The notes beneath the pieces were generated by a model, which worked only from the letters and a program-made list of their open reading frames with translations, was not told where the DNA came from and did no database searches. The position numbers and the translations under genes are program-made. Shown one piece after another: positions 1 to 7,096 of a stretch of DNA of 13,523 nucleotides. The DNA lies in NCBI GenBank assembly GCA_035292505.1, contig DATDQA010000079.1, positions 1 to 13,523 on the forward strand. Reading direction: 5' to 3'. Origin of the DNA: DATDQA01 sp035292505. GTDB lineage: Bacteria; Bacteroidota; Bacteroidia; Chitinophagales; Saprospiraceae. The stretch's first letter is position 1, and every line of letters starts with the position of its first letter.

Positions 1-245
1 GGTAGATCTTGTCGTAGAACTATTTCACTTTACATTCAATTTCGCTGTAAAGGCGTAATTTTCATTCGCTTATAAACAAGTTGTGCACCAACTAACAACA
101 TCCTTATAGAGACTATTATGTTGAACTGTGTGTAACGAGCTAATTGTACATGAAGTATTATGTGCGCCTTTTGCGACTTGGATCAGATGGTGTGAACTCC
201 CGCATCGTTTTTGGCTTTGAAATATTAATTCACAATCTCTAAATC
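1..245. other. 5' edge, no recognised gene
   Basis: I see no coding region, RNA gene or repeat that I can support here. The stretch is AT-rich towards its right end and presumably carries the promoter of the thioredoxin-like gene starting at 246, but no clear TTTG/TAnnTTTG promoter pair was found, and no Shine-Dalgarno sequence precedes that start. Confidence 0.5.
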
Positions 246-1457
246 ATGAAACGCGCCATCCTGCTTTCCCTTTGGTCTTTCCTCTCCATTCTCTCATTCT
301 CTCAAGACGCCAGACAAATCCTACAGCAGTCCTTCGATAAATGCCAGTCGGTTCAAAATGGACATTATGTCGCAGTCAGTTATATAAAATCAATGATGAG
401 TGAGGATACTATTTCGAGCATGTACGACACACATTTCAAGAAAATAGAAAATGATCCTAACTTTTCTGCTCTCTTTCATACGAAGGGCTATCACAAAGGC
501 ATATATACTGGCGATGTGCTTTATACAGGAAATGAATTCGTTACTACTTCTGTCCGGGACAGTATTGCAACTGTATACTCCAGAACAAGGTGGGAAGAAG
601 AACTGACGTCTCGAGCCCGAACCACCGATGCTTTCTACACTCCAGTGATCAGTAAGGAAAGTCACCCGCTCTTCGATATGTCCGACAGTGATAATCAATC
701 AATAACATTTACACTTATCGGAGACGAAACGATCAATGGCAAGGACTGCTACTTCATTGAAGCCTTTGAATTTCCAAAAAATGAGCCGGATGAAATGCTT
801 CAAGTCCTTAAGGTGAAGTATGGTTATTGGATCGGTAAGGTGGAAATGATACCACTGCAATATACGATCACCATGGATCTCATTTTGGGTCCTGATTCAC
901 TGATCCAGTATGAAAAACGCTTCCTGAAAAGCTATGAGCTGAACAATCTCGATGATGAGAGCATCTTGACATTGGATGCAATTCCATCATACTATACCAT
1001 CAAGGACTATGTACCATACACAGAGCCGGATCCTCTCGCGATAAATTCCAGCGCTCCTGATTGGGCATTACCGGCACTCAACGATGAACGAGTTCACCTG
1101 AGTCGCCTGAAGGGTAAGGTTGTCCTCATTGATTTCTTTTACAAGTCTTGCTATCCGTGCCTGCTCGCGTTACCTGGATTACAATCATTGCATGAAAAAT
1201 ATAAAGACCAGGGACTCTTTGTTGTCGGCATAAATCCGGTTGACGGCAAAGAAAGCGGGATAGAAGAATTTATGACAAAGAGAGGTGTTACTTATCCCAT
1301 ATTGCTCGCAGGAGAAGACCTCGCAGACAAGTATCGGGTTGCAGGATACCCGACAATGTTTCTTCTTGACAAGGCAGGTAAGATTATTTTTATCCAGTCC
1401 GGCTATGGACCAGATATGGAAAAGAAGCTTGAGAAGATGATCAGGAAGATTCTGTGA
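246..1457 (+). CDS. exported TlpA/thioredoxin-like disulfide oxidoreductase
   Basis: This 403-residue protein begins with an export signal (basic MKR, hydrophobic stretch to about residue 18, then SQDA) and ends in a thioredoxin-fold domain at about residues 271-402. The redox motif is C302-Y-P-C305 in FFYKSCYPC, and the cis-proline loop is GYPT (P369). Residues 20-260 form a long N-terminal region, rich in beta-strand-like sequence, as found in exported Bacteroidota TlpA-type proteins; I cannot name its function. The family reduces or exchanges disulfides in exported proteins or acts in cytochrome c maturation. The active site faces the periplasm or outer surface. The next gene on the same strand is 114 bp away, so an operon is uncertain. 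The start follows the signal peptide; there is no clear ribosome binding site, as is usual in this phylum. The fold assignment is firm; the substrate is unknown. Confidence 0.9.
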   Translation: MKRAILLSLWSFLSILSFSQDARQILQQSFDKCQSVQNGHYVAVSYIKSMMSEDTISSMYDTHFKKIENDPNFSALFHTKGYHKGIYTGDVLYTGNEFVTTSVRDSIATVYSRTRWEEELTSRARTTDAFYTPVISKESHPLFDMSDSDNQSITFTLIGDETINGKDCYFIEAFEFPKNEPDEMLQVLKVKYGYWIGKVEMIPLQYTITMDLILGPDSLIQYEKRFLKSYELNNLDDESILTLDAIPSYYTIKDYVPYTEPDPLAINSSAPDWALPALNDERVHLSRLKGKVVLIDFFYKSCYPCLLALPGLQSLHEKYKDQGLFVVGINPVDGKESGIEEFMTKRGVTYPILLAGEDLADKYRVAGYPTMFLLDKAGKIIFIQSGYGPDMEKKLEKMIRKIL

Positions 1458-1483
1458 AAATTCAGTAGTCGTGACCTACCGGA

Positions 1484-1500
1484 CGAAGTTGCAAACTTCG
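1484..1500. repeat. short perfect hairpin after the TlpA-like gene
   Basis: CGAAGTT-GCA-AACTTCG is a perfect 7-bp stem with a 3-base loop, 27 bp after the stop of the preceding gene. No T-run follows, so it is not a classic intrinsic terminator. It could be part of a dispersed repeat or a processing signal; the sequence alone does not decide. Confidence 0.4.
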
Positions 1501-1571
1501 CAGAAGGTTGGTTACAATAGGAATATTGAAACCAGCGATTGAAATCTCGTCCTCTATAAATTCACATCACG

Positions 1572-2399
1572 ATGCCCAATATCTACGACGACGATTTCTC
1601 GAAACTCGAACACGAAGGATGGAGCCGCGTCTCTGATCAATATGAAAGCGCGTGGGCCAATCTCACCACGCAGTTTATAGATCCATTGTTAGATGCTGTC
1701 GGTATCCATCCCGGGATGCAAGTACTCGATGTGGCATGTGGGCCTGGATATGTTTCTCAGGGCATTCATTTGAGAATGGCTCTTCCTACAGGACTTGACT
1801 TTTCTGCAGCCATGGTTGACCTGGCAACCCGTTTATTTCCTCATATTAGGTTTGTAGAAGGTGATGCGCAAAGGTTGGAATTTCCGGATGAAACATTTGA
1901 CAGGGTTGTGATGAATTTCGGTATGGCCCACCTCATCAAACCACAAGAAGCGATTGCAGAAGCGCATCGCGTACTGAAAAGGAATGGGAAATATGGATTC
2001 ACTGCATGGGCAGGTCCCGAGCTCAGTCCGGTGGCGAAAGTGATGAATGAAAGCATCATGCAGTTTGCCGACCAATCTATTCAGGTGCCCGATGCTCCGG
2101 CACATTATCTCTTCAGTGACGAACAACTGTGCCGGAACGTCTTGATTGAACACGGTTTCGATGCATCCGGCATCCAATTTCGCAGGCACTTCATAGAATG
2201 GAATGTGCCAACGGCAGATTTCTATTTTGAAACTGAGATGAGGGCAGGCGTGAGAACAGTGGCTTTTTTGAAACCACAAACATCAGAAACTCTGGCTAAG
2301 ATCAAAGCTGCGGTCAGAGAGAAGATGCAGCAATTCTATACTGGTGAATCTTATCGATTAAAATTCTGTGGGTGCGTTATTGCGGCTGTGAAAAGATGA
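1572..2399 (+). CDS. class I SAM-dependent methyltransferase (UbiE/Methyltransf_11-like)
   Basis: This 275-residue soluble protein has a Rossmann-like methyltransferase core. Motif I is VLDVACGPGY (residues 51-60). The acidic residue after strand beta2 is D75 in GLDFS. Motif II is GDAQ (97-100), with the following strand FDRVVMNFGMAHL (109-121). AHRVLKRNGKYGFTAW (131-146) is the typical loop and strand of the UbiE-type branch. The family transfers a methyl group from S-adenosylmethionine to small molecules, lipids or quinones. The C-terminal third (about 150-275) is the variable substrate-recognition part and gives no clear specificity. Its neighbours give no pathway clue: an exported thioredoxin upstream and a convergent cupin downstream. 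No signal peptide or membrane segment is seen. The family is certain; the substrate is not predictable. Confidence 0.9.
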   Translation: MPNIYDDDFSKLEHEGWSRVSDQYESAWANLTTQFIDPLLDAVGIHPGMQVLDVACGPGYVSQGIHLRMALPTGLDFSAAMVDLATRLFPHIRFVEGDAQRLEFPDETFDRVVMNFGMAHLIKPQEAIAEAHRVLKRNGKYGFTAWAGPELSPVAKVMNESIMQFADQSIQVPDAPAHYLFSDEQLCRNVLIEHGFDASGIQFRRHFIEWNVPTADFYFETEMRAGVRTVAFLKPQTSETLAKIKAAVREKMQQFYTGESYRLKFCGCVIAAVKR

Positions 2400-2595
2400 A
2401 ATTCTGAAGAACGCTCTGCATTGCATTTTCTTACCATTTTTCTGGCAATGGCACTATCATGATTTTTAAAGGGTGTGCACCGCAAATGCATCATAGAGGG
2501 AACTTTCCCTGTGACTGCCCGATACACCTAACCTGATAGGGAAATGCTGATTTGGGATGCGCTGGATCAGTTTGCAACAGTGGTTGTCCCCGGGA

Positions 2596-2628
2596 CCTAT
2601 CCCCAAGGGACTCCTTTTGAGCGAGCGT
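2596..2628. repeat. dispersed 33-bp repeat, copy 1
   Basis: This 33-base sequence starts CCTATCCCC and ends GAGCGAGCGT. It matches positions 12131-12163 at 31 of 33 bases. Both copies have CCCGGG a few bases upstream (2589-2594 here). The core can fold as AAGG-GACT-CCTT. It lies in the 250-bp spacer between the convergent methyltransferase and cupin genes, where I see nothing else. Two copies in 13.5 kb suggest a repeat dispersed through the genome. Confidence 0.65.
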
Positions 2629-2650
2629 GAAGCTTTGGCTTGCAGTCGCA

Positions 2651-3025
2651 CTAAGGCTTTGCGTACACATCTGCGCTCATCACTTCGATTCCAACGAAGG
2701 GTTGATCACCCTCCACCCAGGCATCATGCCCTGGTGGAATCGAATACGACTCACCCGGATTAATTGTCTTTTCGGTGCCGTCTTTCATCCGGATCCTTAT
2801 CCGCCCGGAGACAGCGTACCCAACATGGGACAACTGGCATTGGTCTGTCTTGACGACAGGCTTGATGCATTCCGACCAGCGCCATCCAGGTTCGAAGTTG
2901 AATCGTCCAATCGTGAACCCTTCGAGTTGAACGACCTCGACCCGGGTTTTATTCGGAGTGCGAACTTCGTCTGGTGAATCGTGGGACTTCACCTGGAACT
3001 TCGTTACGGTAACGGGAGTTGCCAT
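2651..3025 (-). CDS. small cupin-domain protein
   Basis: This 124-residue single-domain protein is a cupin: a small beta-barrel that usually binds one metal ion or a small ligand. The first cupin motif region is around CQLSHVGYAVSGRIRIR (H67). The second is GESYSIPPGHDAWVEG (residues 91-106), with the PPGH signature and H100. The N-terminal part has EGFTIGRFNFEPGWRWSECI (about 35-54), a pattern typical of a widespread stand-alone cupin family of unknown role. The first motif has one clear histidine and not the usual HxH pair, so metal binding may be reduced. No signal peptide is seen, so it is probably cytoplasmic. It is convergent with the methyltransferase upstream. The start is well fixed by a strong AGGAGG 5 bases before the ATG. 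Confidence 0.88.
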   Translation of the reverse strand: MATPVTVTKFQVKSHDSPDEVRTPNKTRVEVVQLEGFTIGRFNFEPGWRWSECIKPVVKTDQCQLSHVGYAVSGRIRIRMKDGTEKTINPGESYSIPPGHDAWVEGDQPFVGIEVMSADVYAKP

Positions 3026-3030
3026 ATTTT

Positions 3031-3084
3031 CCTCCTGATTTTTACATTCATTCTATTGCCAATAGCGGCATTACTCCAAATATA
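3031..3084 (-). promoter_or_regulatory. promoter -7 element and strong RBS of the cupin gene
   Basis: On the minus strand TATATTTG (plus-strand 3077-3084) matches the Bacteroidota -7 consensus TAnnTTTG, 51 bases before the ATG. AGGAGG (plus-strand 3031-3036) sits 5 bases before the start codon. Such a complete Shine-Dalgarno sequence is unusual beside the other genes here, which lack one, so this small protein may be translated efficiently. A matching -33 TTTG at the normal 19-21 base spacing is not clear. Confidence 0.5.
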
Positions 3085-3160
3085 GAGTCTATTATCCAAA
3101 TAAAAGAATGTGAAAAGCAAGGGGTGTATTACTAAAACGCACAGATGGACTTAGCTCTTT

Positions 3161-3600
3161 TGTCATTCCGAGCGAGGCGTAACGACGAGTCGAGGAATGA
3201 CAAGGCTGTACACCATTATCCCCGCGAGTTCATGAAGACGTGTCTTCACGAACTCGCGGGGAAATTATCAGAGTCGTCTGCATTCTTCGACTCACTCCGT
3301 TCGCTGTCAATGACAACTTGGATCAACTGTGCATTGTCATCCCGAGCGAAGTGCAACGAAGTCGAGGGATGACATGCGAGTCTTAACTCTTTAGATTTCG
3401 AGCGAGTGAGGAGAATAACGACGAACGTGTCGAGAAATCTTGTTGATAATTTCAGGATCTCTCGATTCGCCCTTCGACTCATTCGCGTTCCGCTCTTCGT
3501 CTCATGGCTCACTCGAGATGTAGAGGGGTGCTCGCTTGCATCCTTCGACGCGTCGCGGTGCTCCTCGCTCAGGATGACAAGCGACAGTTAGATTTAGTCA
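3161..3600. repeat. island of GTCAT(T/C)CC-ended palindromic intergenic repeats
   Basis: This non-coding stretch holds several degenerate modules of about 40 bp, each with inverted ends. Examples are TGTCATTCC...GGAATGACA (3161-3202), TGTCATCCC...GGGATGACA (3335-3374), AGATTTC...GAAATCT (3393-3440) and CATCC...GGATGACA (3539-3578). Their interiors share CGAGCGA/ACGA/GTCGAG words. Such modules are common intergenic repeats and give spurious SFRARR/CHPSTS-type reading frames on both strands, which I do not call as genes. The rest of the 3026-3729 gap holds only the cupin promoter and one half-module near 3638-3650. Confidence 0.75.
3220..3261. repeat. 20-bp near-perfect hairpin within the repeat island
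   Basis: The left arm 3220-3239 and right arm 3242-3261 pair over 20 bases with one mismatch, separated by only 2 bases (GT). The arms start CCCCGCGAGTTC and end GAACTCGCGGGG. It differs in sequence from the surrounding GTCAT modules, so it may be a second repeat type or a very stable structure acting as a boundary. No T-run follows on either side. Confidence 0.7.
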
Positions 3601-3729
3601 TTTCCAACAGGTATAGCATGCAGCGGTATGGATTACTCGGAATGACAAAATGCTCAACTTGTGCAAATATGCCATACACCTAAAGAAAGTTACTGTCAGA
3701 CAAGGTCCTTTCTACCCGTATTGTATTTC

Positions 3730-4173
3730 TTACTCTACATCAGGTAATGGCACAATCAACACGGGAATTAAAATATCCCGAATGATTTTGACTTCGGTGT
3801 GACCTACAAACGCCTCATAGAGGAAACTGTGTCTGTGACTTCCTATGATGAGCAGGTCTATTTTCAACTTCTTTACTTCATCCTTGATCATATTGATGGT
3901 GGGGCCCTGAATCAACAAGCCGTCCGCATTGATGGCCTGATCATTGAACCAACCGGCATACGACTGCAATTGCCGGTGTTCTTTGCGCAATTGGTCAGCC
4001 CGCGTGTCGCGGATGTATGTAGGTCCTACGCCATATCCGACAAAATCCGGGTCGGGTGCCGCGACATGCACGATCCAGACTTTGGAAGTGAATTTTGTGG
4101 CCAGAGCGGCTGCTTGCTCAATCAGCAACTGATCGGTGTCGCGGAGATCTACTGCTACAAGGATGTTTTTCAT
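3730..4173 (-). CDS. universal stress protein (UspA family)
   Basis: This 147-residue protein is a single Usp domain. It begins MKNILVAVDL with the conserved Asp of the first strand (D9) and ends with IPVLIVPLPDVE, the usual last strand. The nucleotide loop is IIGSHRHSFLYEAFVGHTEVKI (residues 109-130). The ATP-binding Usp consensus is G-x2-G-x9-G-S/T. G111 and G124-H-T126 are recognisable, but the second glycine is replaced (R114), so ATP binding is uncertain. Usp proteins are cytoplasmic, usually dimeric, and support survival under starvation, redox or respiratory stress. It lies 86 bp downstream of the NADP/F420-oxidoreductase-like gene on the same strand and may be co-transcribed with it and the Rrf2 gene. 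The family is certain; the exact role is unknown. Confidence 0.9.
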   Translation of the reverse strand: MKNILVAVDLRDTDQLLIEQAAALATKFTSKVWIVHVAAPDPDFVGYGVGPTYIRDTRADQLRKEHRQLQSYAGWFNDQAINADGLLIQGPTINMIKDEVKKLKIDLLIIGSHRHSFLYEAFVGHTEVKIIRDILIPVLIVPLPDVE

Positions 4174-4259
4174 AGTAAATCAATATAAAAATGAAAATTA
4201 AAATGAAAAGTCGATAATCAGGTATTCTTCCATTATTATTTTGCCTTTAGTATGCATTT

Positions 4260-4880
4260 TCAATCCTGTCTCCTGACCACTCTAAACGCAATATCCCTCC
4301 CCTGCCCCTGCATGATCGCGAGATTGATCCAACATAATGCGAATTGCTCCAGTAAGGCGACTTTGTCATCACCGCCAAAGTCATAGCAAGTGGAGAAGCC
4401 TGCATCGAGGGCGAGCTGCTTCGCGATTTCCTTTGCTTTCTTTGAATCCCCCGCCATAAACACATCGATACCTTCTCCATGATAGATCGGATCCTTCATG
4501 TTTTCATAACCGGTGGTGTTAAAACATTTCACGATCTCTGCACCTCTCGTAAGACTCTTCAGTGCTTCGAATGAATTCGTGTATCCATCAGGACGAGTGC
4601 GTATTGAATTCATCGCATCGATCATGACTTTACTACTGATATCGCCCATGCTTTCTACAATACTCTGGGTATGTTGAGGAGCTGCGGCGATGAGAATCAC
4701 TTCAGAGAGGATGACCGCTGCACCAATTGTGTGAACCGTAATGTTTGGGACGCTGAGCAGATGCTGTCCCTTGAAATTTGAAGTATCCCTGACTCCGAGA
4801 TGGATGTGATGTCCTTTGCTTGCCCAGTTCTCAGCCAGTGCGCCGCCGACATTGCCTGTTCCGATGATGGTGATGTGCAT
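4260..4880 (-). CDS. NADPH-dependent F420 reductase-like protein (NAD(P)-binding)
   Basis: This 206-residue protein opens with a Rossmann dinucleotide fold, MHITIIGTGNVGGALAENWA, with GTGNVG at residues 7-12. It is followed by HLGVRDTSN (27-35), where R31 lies where NADP 2'-phosphate contacts usually occur. IVKCFNTTGYENM (116-128) and DVFMAGDSKKAKEIAKQLALDAGF (139-162) match the family of F420H2:NADP oxidoreductase-like proteins. Members in organisms without F420 have poorly known substrates, so I call it a reductase-like protein and not a true F420 enzyme. No signal or membrane segment is present. It is 77 bp downstream of the Rrf2 gene, with a heptamer repeat in the gap, and 86 bp upstream of the universal stress gene. 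A shared transcript under redox or NO control is plausible but inferred. Confidence 0.85.
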   Translation of the reverse strand: MHITIIGTGNVGGALAENWASKGHHIHLGVRDTSNFKGQHLLSVPNITVHTIGAAVILSEVILIAAAPQHTQSIVESMGDISSKVMIDAMNSIRTRPDGYTNSFEALKSLTRGAEIVKCFNTTGYENMKDPIYHGEGIDVFMAGDSKKAKEIAKQLALDAGFSTCYDFGGDDKVALLEQFALCWINLAIMQGQGRDIAFRVVRRQD

Positions 4881-4885
4881 AATGA

Positions 4886-4920
4886 GTTGCGAGTTACGGG
4901 TTGCGTGTTACATGTTAGGA
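4886..4920. repeat. heptamer tandem array (GTTRCGN), 5 units
   Basis: Five consecutive 7-base units read GTTGCGA, GTTACGG, GTTGCGT, GTTACAT and GTTAGGA. They lie in the spacer between the start of the NADP-binding gene and the end of the Rrf2 gene. This is one of four short tandem arrays in the window, all intergenic or at gene ends. Confidence 0.6.
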
Positions 4921-4957
4921 TTCATTATGAAATCAGAGTGTTGCGAATACTTCATTG

Positions 4958-5488
4958 TTACGTTTTATTTCCCTTCCGCCCAACTGCCCTTCTGCCCTTC
5001 TGACTTTCACCCTTCCGCTCTTCCGTCCTTCGGCCTTTTCGCGACATAGTGTCCACATTCCGGATCACAATTCTCGTGTCTTTCATTTCTCCGGCCAGCT
5101 CTCCGATGGTCTTGTGACTAAGCATGTGCAAGAGCTGAGGCTTAATATGCTTGTACTGCGCATGCATTGGACATGGATTGGTTTCAGAGCATTCCCGCAA
5201 TCCGAGGACACAACCCGAAATGACAATTTCATCATCCAACAACTCCAAAACATACAGCAACGACTTCTTTTTCGCCTCATCCGATAAATAAAACCCCCCA
5301 TTGGGGCCTGTCGCAGAGCTAATCAACACATTGTCCTTCGTCAGCTTCTGTAGAATTTTCGCGGTAAAGGATTTTGGAGAATCGATCGCCTCAGCGAGTT
5401 GAGTGATACCGATCTTGTGTTCTTTCGAGCTTTTTTGCGCGAGATAGATAATCGCCCTTAACGCATATTCCGTGGACCGTGAAAACAT
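4958..5488 (-). CDS. Rrf2-family transcriptional regulator, probable Fe-S NO/redox sensor (NsrR/IscR-like)
   Basis: This 176-residue protein has the Rrf2 winged helix at residues 1-75 (MFSRSTEYALRAIIYLA, LAEAIDSPKSFTAKILQKL, GPNGGFYLS). A helix carrying three cysteines follows: C93, C100 and C106 in GCVLGLRECSETNPCPMH. IscR and NsrR use three cysteines here to hold a [2Fe-2S] or [4Fe-4S] cluster. The C-x6-C-x5-C spacing differs slightly from IscR and NsrR, so the exact signal (NO, iron-sulfur status or redox) is open. It is divergent from the haloperoxidase-nod-peroxidase genes, with a dyad over their promoter, which suggests control of that unit. The usual family length of 140-150 residues ends near NVD (about 147). 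The last 28 residues or so are a Lys/Arg/Gly-rich tail encoded by an intergenic-type octamer repeat. The start is placed at the conserved MFSRSTEYAL. Confidence 0.93.
   Translation of the reverse strand: MFSRSTEYALRAIIYLAQKSSKEHKIGITQLAEAIDSPKSFTAKILQKLTKDNVLISSATGPNGGFYLSDEAKKKSLLYVLELLDDEIVISGCVLGLRECSETNPCPMHAQYKHIKPQLLHMLSHKTIGELAGEMKDTRIVIRNVDTMSRKGRRTEERKGESQKGRRAVGRKGNKT
4971..5040. repeat. degenerate octamer tandem array (GCCCTTCT)
   Basis: About nine units of 7-8 bases related to GCCCTTCT/GCTCTTCC run through this stretch, two of them identical at 4986-5001. Most of the array lies inside the 3' end of the Rrf2 gene. Read on the minus strand it encodes the repetitive RKGRR/GESQKG-like tail. 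It looks like an intergenic repeat that the reading frame has run into. Confidence 0.65.
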
Positions 5489-5506
5489 GTCTATTTCTGT
5501 TTAAGT

Positions 5507-5519
5507 GGTCAAAATAACC
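5507..5519. promoter_or_regulatory. possible operator upstream of the Rrf2 gene
   Basis: GGTCAAAATAACC lies 19 bases before the Rrf2 start. On the minus strand it reads GGTTATTTTGACC, an imperfect dyad resembling the promoter dyad at 5625-5638 (GGATATTTTTGTCC). If both are Rrf2 sites, the regulator would control itself and the divergent genes. The match is short and one base differs in length, so this is tentative. Confidence 0.3.
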
Positions 5520-5545
5520 GCTTTTTGCCTGTATGGAGTCTCTCC

Positions 5546-5570
5546 CGGAGTTGCTGAATAAAAAACTCCG
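5546..5570. repeat. inverted repeat in the divergent intergenic region
   Basis: CGGAGTT (5546-5552) and AACTCCG (5564-5570) form a perfect 7-bp stem around an 11-base AT-rich loop, midway between the Rrf2 and haloperoxidase genes. It could be a protein-binding dyad or a structure in the Rrf2 leader transcript. Confidence 0.35.
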
Positions 5571-5604
5571 CTCCCCTTCCCCATCGAAAATTTCAGCAAA
5601 AAAA

Positions 5605-5642
5605 TTTGGTTTTCTGATTATTAGGGATATTTTTGTCCTTAA
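5605..5642 (+). promoter_or_regulatory. Bacteroidota-type promoter with overlapping dyad
   Basis: TTTG at 5605-5608 and TATTTTTG at 5628-5635 match the Bacteroidota sigma-ABfr promoter (TTTG, 19-base spacer, TAnnTTTG) exactly. An imperfect palindrome, 5621-5642, is centred on the -7 element: TTAGGGATA on the left and GTCCTTAA on the right, 7 of 11 pairs matching, with a GGATATTTTTGTCC core. A protein bound there would block RNA polymerase, the usual way Rrf2 repressors work. The haloperoxidase start is 32 bases after the -7 box. The promoter is well supported; the operator role is inferred. Confidence 0.65.
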
Positions 5643-5667
5643 TTAGTTCATCTTTAAACACACTGAC

Positions 5668-7053
5668 ATGAAGCATTTGAGACTTAACCGCATCCTCCTA
5701 TTTGTTCTGTTCGGAGCGCTGATCTACTCCTGCACGGACGATACGGGGGACATCACAACCGACATCACGCTGACAAAAGATTTTACGGCCGAAGTGCCGC
5801 TGGCGTGGTATGGGCTGTTCCTGGAGATCGATCGTTATTCACCCGGATACAGGCCACCCGCAGCCTCACGGATGCTTGGGTATGTCGGTCTAGCAGGTTA
5901 TGAAGCGGCGGTTCCGGGGATGCCCGATTACAATTCTCTCGAACTCGAATTTCCCGGATTGAGCATTCCCTCTGTCGAATCCGGTGCAGAGTACCATTGG
6001 CCTACATGTGTGAATGCCGCCTATGCTGCCAGTCTCAAATACTTCTATCCCCATATTAAGGCAACAGATAGTTATAAAATTATAGGATTGGAAGAACAGT
6101 TCAATACCAGATTTACCACGGAACTGGCTCCTGATGTCTTCAGTCGATCGAAAGCGTTTGGATATGAAGTTGCAGAAGCAGTGTATAACTATAGTAAAAC
6201 AGATATCGCCGGACATGAAGCTTTTACAAATCCAAGACCATCAAGCTATGTTCCGCCTGCCATTGGTCTGAATGGTGAAAAGCTCTGGCAACCAACATTT
6301 CCAGACTACACACCGGCGCTCTTTCCGTATTGGGGAAATGTGCGCCCTTTTGCCATGACCCAATCAGACCTCATTGCAAGACCACCTCTCCCCTATAGTG
6401 AGAATCCAAATTCCAAGTTTTATCAACAAGCGAATGAAACCAGACTGTGGGTAAACAATGCGAACTATGAAGACAAATGGATTGCTGAGTTCTGGAGTGA
6501 TGATTTCTTTGAAGTGACGTTTGAACCCGCGGGAAGACAGATTGCGATCGCCAATATCCTGGTAGAAGATGAGGACCTTCGTCTTGATCAGGCTGTAGAA
6601 CTCTATGCTAAAATGGGCATGGCGATGTGCGATGCGGCGATCGCGATCTGGAATTCAAAATATATCTATAATGTCATCAGGCCAATTCAATTTATCCGGA
6701 CCGTGATGGAACCTGGCTGGACCACCCTTCTCAACCATCCCGTGACAGGAATGAAAAGCATGACTCCCGAGTTCCCTGCATATCCATCAGGGCATTCCGG
6801 ATTCGGATCTTCAGCAAGTGCCATCATGGCTGAGATCTTTGGAAATACGCGTCCGTTTACAGACAACTGTCATCAAAATCGTACTGAGTTCAATGGTACA
6901 CCGCGATCGTATAATACGATCCTCGAGGCTGGGGTAGAAAATGCCTATAGCCGTTTGCCCCTGGGAGTACATTTCAGAATGGATTGTGACGAGGGTGTTC
7001 GTTTGGGGTATCTCGCAGCACTCAGAGTGCAGGAAATGCCCTGGTATAAATAA
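5668..7053 (+). CDS. vanadium-dependent haloperoxidase / PAP2-superfamily lipoprotein
   Basis: This 461-residue protein has a short hydrophobic leader ending in a lipobox-like LIYSC (C22), so it is probably a lipoprotein facing the periplasm or cell surface. All three vanadate/phosphate motifs are present: K331-x6-R338-P339 (KYIYNVIRP), YPSGH at 372-376, and S428-R429-x5-H435-x3-D439. By family analogy H376 is the acid-base histidine and H435 the vanadate-linked histidine. The length and helical N-terminal half fit bacterial vanadium chloro/bromoperoxidase-like proteins, which oxidise halides with H2O2. Acid phosphatases share the same motifs, so activity cannot be settled from sequence. It is the first gene of the nod-containing group. 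The promoter and dyad lie just upstream, and nod follows after a 245-bp spacer with a strong hairpin, so read-through is uncertain. Confidence 0.9.
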   Translation: MKHLRLNRILLFVLFGALIYSCTDDTGDITTDITLTKDFTAEVPLAWYGLFLEIDRYSPGYRPPAASRMLGYVGLAGYEAAVPGMPDYNSLELEFPGLSIPSVESGAEYHWPTCVNAAYAASLKYFYPHIKATDSYKIIGLEEQFNTRFTTELAPDVFSRSKAFGYEVAEAVYNYSKTDIAGHEAFTNPRPSSYVPPAIGLNGEKLWQPTFPDYTPALFPYWGNVRPFAMTQSDLIARPPLPYSENPNSKFYQQANETRLWVNNANYEDKWIAEFWSDDFFEVTFEPAGRQIAIANILVEDEDLRLDQAVELYAKMGMAMCDAAIAIWNSKYIYNVIRPIQFIRTVMEPGWTTLLNHPVTGMKSMTPEFPAYPSGHSGFGSSASAIMAEIFGNTRPFTDNCHQNRTEFNGTPRSYNTILEAGVENAYSRLPLGVHFRMDCDEGVRLGYLAALRVQEMPWYK

Positions 7054-7096
7054 GGTTAAATAAGATTTTGAGATTACGAATTTCCAAAGGCCGATG

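Noticed and set aside
3145..3512. Small reading frames on both strands (SFRARR- and CHPSTS-type peptides)
   Set aside because: They are translations of palindromic intergenic repeats, overlap each other on both strands and have no domain or start signal.
4800..5287. Plus-strand frames opposite the NADP-binding and Rrf2 genes
   Set aside because: They are shadows of well-supported minus-strand genes and partly translate the octamer repeat.
5668..7053. Plain PAP2 acid phosphatase
   Set aside because: Not fully excluded, but the length of about 460 residues and the long helical N-terminal half fit bacterial vanadium haloperoxidase-like proteins better than the shorter phosphatases.
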